Assembly (NCBI GenBank): GCA_914767715.1
Contig: OU612066.1
Coordinates: forward strand, 32,214,283 to 32,278,282
Length of the DNA: 64,000 nucleotides
Direction of reading: 5' to 3'
From: Membranipora membranacea
Taxonomy: Eukaryota; Bryozoa; Gymnolaemata; Cheilostomatida; Membraniporidae
Shown here: one piece after another, positions 60,411 through 64,000 of the stretch
How positions within the stretch are numbered: position 1 is the stretch's first letter
How the letters are laid out: each line of letters starts with the position of its first letter
The notes under the pieces: model-generated
What the model saw: only the letters and a program-made list of their open reading frames with translations
The model's database searches: none
Told to the model about the DNA's origin: nothing
Translations under genes and position numbers: made by a program

Positions 60411-60700
60411 GTTCTATAACCTTATAGTACTTCCTGCTGAACGTGCAGGCTACATTCTAATTCTGTTTTTCCAACAAAAAAATTATTTCTAGACATTTAT
60501 TACTAAATAGGTCATAATATTTTGTTGCCTACCTCATTATTACGGAGTGATTTCATTTAGTGCCAAAGAAATTAGTTCTCCTTGCATGATATAACACACA
60601 CACACACACAACACTCCAATTCTGTTTTCCTCTCACGAGGACTTATTCATAGACATTTATTATTTTTGTTTTGTTTATAATTACCCTTCATCTAGTGCAA

Positions 60701-60706
60701 AATAAA
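60701..60706 (+). terminator. Candidate poly(A) signal AATAAA
   Basis: The hexamer lies about 290 bases after the TAG of the integrase gene and just before the palindrome at 60,733. It is the first perfect AATAAA downstream of the gene that I saw. Position alone supports it. Confidence 0.4.
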
Positions 60707-60732
60707 ATGAAAACATATCTAATTGATGTATG

Positions 60733-62052
60733 TTAAGGTAGAGACGCGGGGGGTCAGCAAATATCAACTTTCTATACACCATTGGAAAGCTGCCGGGCTA
60801 CTGATCGCTAACAGCTCATCAGAAATGTGATTGAATGACGTTGCGTCATTTTATCAAGGAAATGAGGCCGAAAAGGCTGTTTTTAGCATAGCGTATGGTT
60901 GAGCTAATTTGATTGCTAGAAATTTCAAAACAGGTTATATTTATTCTTAGAGGTATAGTTCATCCTTTTTTTGGTTGGATATAATATATGATGCCCCCAA
61001 AGTGGCTTTTTACGTCACATCATGATGACACTGATTTTTTTAAATTTGAGGAGATGTGAAATTTTGAGCACTGATTTGAGATAGATTAAATAAGTAATAA
61101 CCAAATCTTTTGCTATTTTCCACTGAAGGACTGATTAAATGACACAGACTCCAATTTTCAGCAGTATAAAAATTTATCAAGAACAGCACAGACCGTCAAA
61201 GGTAGATACATTTTTCGTCATTTTTCCATAACGCCAAACATGCGGTCAAAATGACCATTACTTAGGCCAGAAAAATTATTTTTGAAAATTCTCACATACG
61301 AAGCCGCTTTGATTAAGCATAGTAAAAACAGGAAATGGCACTGCGTATCAGATTTTGTCGAATAGCGCACCACAGAATGCCCAAAAACACCTAAAAAAGC
61401 CCCTTAAATTGGCCTATTTGTGCATTCTGTGGTGCGCTATTCGAGAAAATCTGATATGCAGTGCCATTTTCTGGTAGAATTTCCTGTTTTTACTATGCTT
61501 AATCAAAGCGGCTTCATATGTGAGAATTTTCAAAAAATAGTTTTTCTGGCCTAAGTAATGGTCATTTTGAAGACATGTTTGGCGTTATGGAAAAATGTAT
61601 CTAACTTTGACGGTCTGCGCTGATCTTGATAATTTTTTTATACTGCTGAAAATTTGAGTGTGTGACATTTAATCGGTCCTTTAGTGGAAAATAGCGACAA
61701 ATTTGACAAATTGTTGCTTAATATTTCACATTATTTCCTCAAATTTAAAAAATCACTAACATTATGACGTTACGTAAAAAGCCACTTTGGGCGCATCATA
61801 TATTATTTTCAACCAAAAATTAGGATGAACTATACCTCTAAAAATAAATATAACCTGTTTTGAGATTTATAGCGATCAAATTAGCTCAGCCAAACGCTTT
61901 GCTAAACAGCCTTTTCGGCCTCAATTCCTTGATAAAATGACGCAACGTCATTCAATTACATTTCTAATGAGCTGTTAGCAATCAGTAGCCCGGCAGCTTT
62001 CCAACAGTGTATAGAAAGTTGATATTTGTTGACCCCCTTGTCTCTACCTTAA
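60733..62052. mobile_element. 1.3-kb palindromic foldback element with TTAA ends
   Basis: The left arm (60,733-61,380) and right arm (61,422-62,052) are about 630-650 bases each and pair almost throughout, meeting at a spacer of about 40 bases (after CCACAGAATGC). The outer ends read TTAAGGTAGAGAC and GTCTCTACCTTAA, so TTAA may be the target site or the terminal sequence. No frame is conserved. TTAA targeting is known for piggyBac, but the ends do not show the usual piggyBac CCC start. It separates the integrase gene from the kinase exons. Confidence 0.85.
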
Positions 62053-62062
62053 TGGTAATGAT

Positions 62063-62403
62063 TTAGGATCCATCAAGGATTTTATAGTCCGGGAGGCTGT
62101 GGAGTAGCTCCTTGGCAGAAATTCTACTCCCAGCCTCATAATCCAGGGCCTTGTGGTATATCTCCCTGTTGAGGGAGCCAACTGCCTGTAGTGAAGCCGG
62201 GTATTTTTTTCTTTTCATTGCCTCAGGCATTTGATCCCCTCGTCTCCCGCTCGGTTCAAATGCTTTCCGATCTGCAATATAAAATTGTTTTAGTTATTGC
62301 ATTGTAAAATCCAACTTGGCACATGATGCAATCCTGACTAGCGGGCAGACATAAACTGTGGTTCCCATTGTTCATTGCAATGCATTCTCTCCTCTTCTTC
62401 TAT

Positions 62404-62439
<36 letters not shown>

Positions 62440-62749
62440 AAACTTCGAAACTTATTTTGTGTTAAGAAATTTTGTTTCTTTCAGTTCTTATACAAATTAG
62501 CTTACTTGTTATAACGTCCAGAAGTGTGACCGCCATGCTCCACCTCTTCTTATCCGGTATCGCATTGATATATATGCAAAACTTCGAAACCTATTTTGTG
62601 TTAAGAAATTTTATTTCTTTCAGTTCTTATACAAATTAGCTTACTTGTTGTAACTTCCAGAAGTGTGACCGCCATGCTCCACACATCTGCTGCCTGTGTC
62701 GGGGAAGACCGTGTTTCCCATAGTTCTGGGGCTCGATATCCAGGAGTAC
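62063..62749 (-). CDS. Protein kinase, last two exons (C-lobe) only
   Basis: Exon 62749-62645 follows an AATAATAG acceptor and reads (G)TPGYRAPELW, the APE end of the activation segment, then AADVWSMAVTLLE (helix F, the invariant Asp of subdomain IX). Its GTAAGC donor leaves one base, which joins in phase to exon 62271-62063 (acceptor TATTGCAG), reading EPSGRRGDQMPEAM and the C-lobe end ALDYEAGSRISAKELL with the invariant Arg, then TAA. The GTxGYRAPE wording is reminiscent of CDC7-like kinases, but the group cannot be set from this much. No N-lobe, HRD or DFG sequence lies between 62,750 and the protease gene, so the rest is beyond the Polinton genes or lost. Confidence 0.75.
62406..62436. 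repeat. (AT)n microsatellite
   Basis: About 15 TA units in a row within the kinase intron, directly at the left edge of the 139-bp duplication. Confidence 0.97.
62431..62682 (-). repeat. 139-bp offset tandem duplication including kinase exon 3' half
   Basis: Copy 1 (62,431-62,543) and copy 2 (62,570-62,682) share ATATATGCAAAACTTCGAAA through GCCATGCTCCAC at a spacing of 139 bases, with about five differences. On the minus strand each copy holds the WSMAVTLL-coding stretch and the same GTAAGC donor, but copy 1 lacks the upstream APE-coding half and has no clear acceptor. It is a decoy or pseudo-exon in the intron. Confidence 0.9.
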
Positions 62750-62750
62750 C

Positions 62751-63136
62751 TATTATTTGAAAAGATTCGTGAAACGCTTTGTTGGTATGTCATATACAGT
62801 AGCTATTGGGTGTTTATCTACACTGCTAACATTGGAATGTTTCAATCAGTCTAGTATTGCAGTTTGACAGGAGTAGTATAGTGAGCCTGTTTTCAAATAT
62901 TAGCATTAGCATTTCAGTTGTCTTTCCTTGTTAGCATTTAGCCAGCGCACACCCGTTAGCATTAGCTTTGATTGTTGTAGCATTGAATTATTAGCTGTAA
63001 CTGATATCGATTGAGAAATTGAGGATGGTAGTTTTGATTTTGTTAGTGTATGATATTTATTGTTGATGAATACGAAATCTATTAAAAATTAAAAATATAC
63101 AAAAATAAAATAAAATAAGAAAAATAGGTGATAACA
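62751..63136. other. No gene; gap between kinase exons and Polinton protease
   Basis: Noncoding, with repeats of TTAGCATTAGC near 62,907, 62,930 and 62,957. An A-rich stretch at 63,085-63,125 with AATAAAATAAAATAAG may serve the end of a neighbouring transcript. No Polinton terminal repeat could be recognised. Confidence 0.4.
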
Positions 63137-63667
63137 TTAGACTGTTGATATACTAGCTATTTGTTTTTTTATGAATGGGAAATCGATGAGTTTTGTGTCT
63201 TCAAATCCATCATATCTTTGTTTGAAAAATGTGAAAATAAAAGCGTCATTCGCTGCAGTATCACCATTATCATTCAAAAAGTCTACGATCTGTTTTGGAG
63301 ACAACCCTCTTGCTATATGTAGAAGAAAAAACACACAGTATTGACCGCACACTGTTGTTAGGAGACTCTGTAGTTGGACTTTGTTATGGTCCCAGTTGAT
63401 AGTTGGCTCTAAAACCACTGCAGCTTCTGTAAAGTTGGCTGGAGACATTCCATAGGAGTCGAAGTAATATCCAGTATTTTTTGATGATTTGACTATCACT
63501 ATCCAATGTTCACCGCTATGTGATACGGGTTTGGTATTAACCACCAAACAACAAGGGTAGTGCAGAGCTGATATCGGAATCAAGTCTGAGGGAAATACTC
63601 CCAAAAAGTTGTGTTGACTTACGAAGTCATCACTTTTTAGTATTGAATAGATCTGTTGAGCGTCCAT
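63137..63667 (-). CDS. Polinton/Maverick adenain-like cysteine protease, 176 residues
   Basis: A single intact frame from ATG at 63,667. It carries the adenovirus-protease (C5/Ulp1-fold) signature: His54 in SGEHWIVIV, Asp70 in YYFDSYGMSP, the oxyanion Gln100 in QLQS and Cys107 in CGQYCVFFLLH. Length and order fit Polinton PRO, which matures capsid proteins. The start lies 9 bases after the stop of the upstream capsid frame on the same strand, as in a late virion gene block. There is no lesion, so the copy is young or under selection. Chromosomal Ulp1/SENP-type proteases are an alternative, but the neighbour argues for Polinton. Confidence 0.88.
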   Translation of the reverse strand: MDAQQIYSILKSDDFVSQHNFLGVFPSDLIPISALHYPCCLVVNTKPVSHSGEHWIVIVKSSKNTGYYFDSYGMSPANFTEAAVVLEPTINWDHNKVQLQSLLTTVCGQYCVFFLLHIARGLSPKQIVDFLNDNGDTAANDAFIFTFFKQRYDGFEDTKLIDFPFIKKQIASISTV

Positions 63668-63675
63668 TGTTGACC

Positions 63676-64000
63676 TCAGACAAAATAGTCCATTAATACA
63701 GCTCGATTTTTGTCAATGCTGACCCTTGAATCAAACTCAGAGTAAACGATAACGTTAACCGGCGCTACGAGTCCTGTGGAAAATTTGAGCTCGAGGCGAA
63801 TGTTTCCCTTCTTTATAAGGTGGTAGCAACCCGTATCTTCTAGGTCAGGTGAAAGGTCAAATGCTAGTAGCGCGTATCCCTTGTTGTATTCACTCCTGGA
63901 AACATCTATTCCACTATCTTGGAAAGCTTTTCCAGTCGATTCCAAAAGTGTAAAATAGTTTCTTAAGGTATGATCATTGGCAAAGTCAGATATTAATGGT
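63676..64000 (-). CDS. Polinton major capsid protein, C-terminal part (runs off window)
   Basis: The minus-strand frame is open from the window edge to TGA at 63,676-63,678, giving about 108 residues. It contains NKGYALLAFDLSPDLED and, near the end, VNVIVYSEFDS and IDKNRAVLMDY, the words that end the double-jelly-roll major capsid protein of Polintons (often labelled F54H12.2-like in invertebrate genomes). There is no ATG in the visible part; the start lies outside. The frame has no break. The protease gene follows at once downstream. The family identification is from remembered motifs but is consistent with the neighbour. Confidence 0.82.
   Translation of the reverse strand, partial: PLISDFANDHTLRNYFTLLESTGKAFQDSGIDVSRSEYNKGYALLAFDLSPDLEDTGCYHLIKKGNIRLELKFSTGLVAPVNVIVYSEFDSRVSIDKNRAVLMDYFV

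Noticed and set aside
60733-62052. piggyBac element
   Set aside because: TTAA ends fit, but the terminal bases (GGTAGAGAC) are not piggyBac-like, no transposase is present, and the whole unit is a palindrome; left unclassified.
63137-64000. Adenovirus infection or contamination
   Set aside because: The protease resembles adenain only in motif; the F54H12.2-like capsid words and the invertebrate intron-rich neighbourhood indicate a Polinton.

Overview
The window is animal nuclear DNA from an AT-rich, intron-bearing invertebrate genome; the phylum cannot be fixed from the sequence. Reasons: genes are split by short GT-AG introns with coherent phases, poly(A) signals follow last exons, LINE, Ty3, P, hAT, PIF/Harbinger and Polinton relics are present, and there are no bacterial operons. 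Most of the 64 kb is layered transposon debris. Only a few genes look intact, and nearly all of those are split into exons too short to stand out as single open frames.

Left part (0-29 kb): a broken exon-split transposase-like gene (1.06-2.18 kb); dispersed repeats; a decayed second transposase-like family (2.9-4.3 kb); an unrecognised seven-exon gene at 8.79-11.65 kb with a partial, broken duplicate upstream (7.5-8.5 kb); small unrecognised exons on the minus strand (15.7-19.3 kb); a LINE tail; a P-element-like exon; a PIF/Harbinger-derived MITE at 20.2-20.9 kb; and tandem duplications around 22-24 kb.

Middle part (28-53 kb): a nested stack in which a 3.5-kb LINE (29.19-32.75 kb) splits an older transposase copy and itself carries a 733-bp hAT-like MITE and a 400-bp palindrome. 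Next come a Ty3/Gypsy scrap, foldbacks, a Harbinger transposase scrap, two P-element-like transposase remnants (41.0-43.0 kb), a second LINE (43.5-45.2 kb), another transposase-like relic, a tRNA-headed SINE (47.3 kb) and two LINE tails.

Right part (53-64 kb) is the most interesting. A ten-exon plus-strand gene (53,307-60,410) joins in frame at every junction into a 434-residue integrase-like protein: duplicated Cys/His zinc-binding N-terminus, helix-turn-helix-like segments, then a DDE-type core with an unusually short second-Asp-to-Glu distance. Its 3.3-kb fourth intron holds a broken YqaJ-type exonuclease gene on the same strand. A 1.3-kb palindrome with TTAA at both ends follows. Then, on the minus strand, come the last two exons of a protein kinase, and 0.4 kb further an adenain-like cysteine protease and the C-terminal end of a major capsid protein, which together mark a Polinton/Maverick running off the right edge. 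Whether kinase, nuclease and integrase are cargo of one large element or independent neighbours cannot be settled here.
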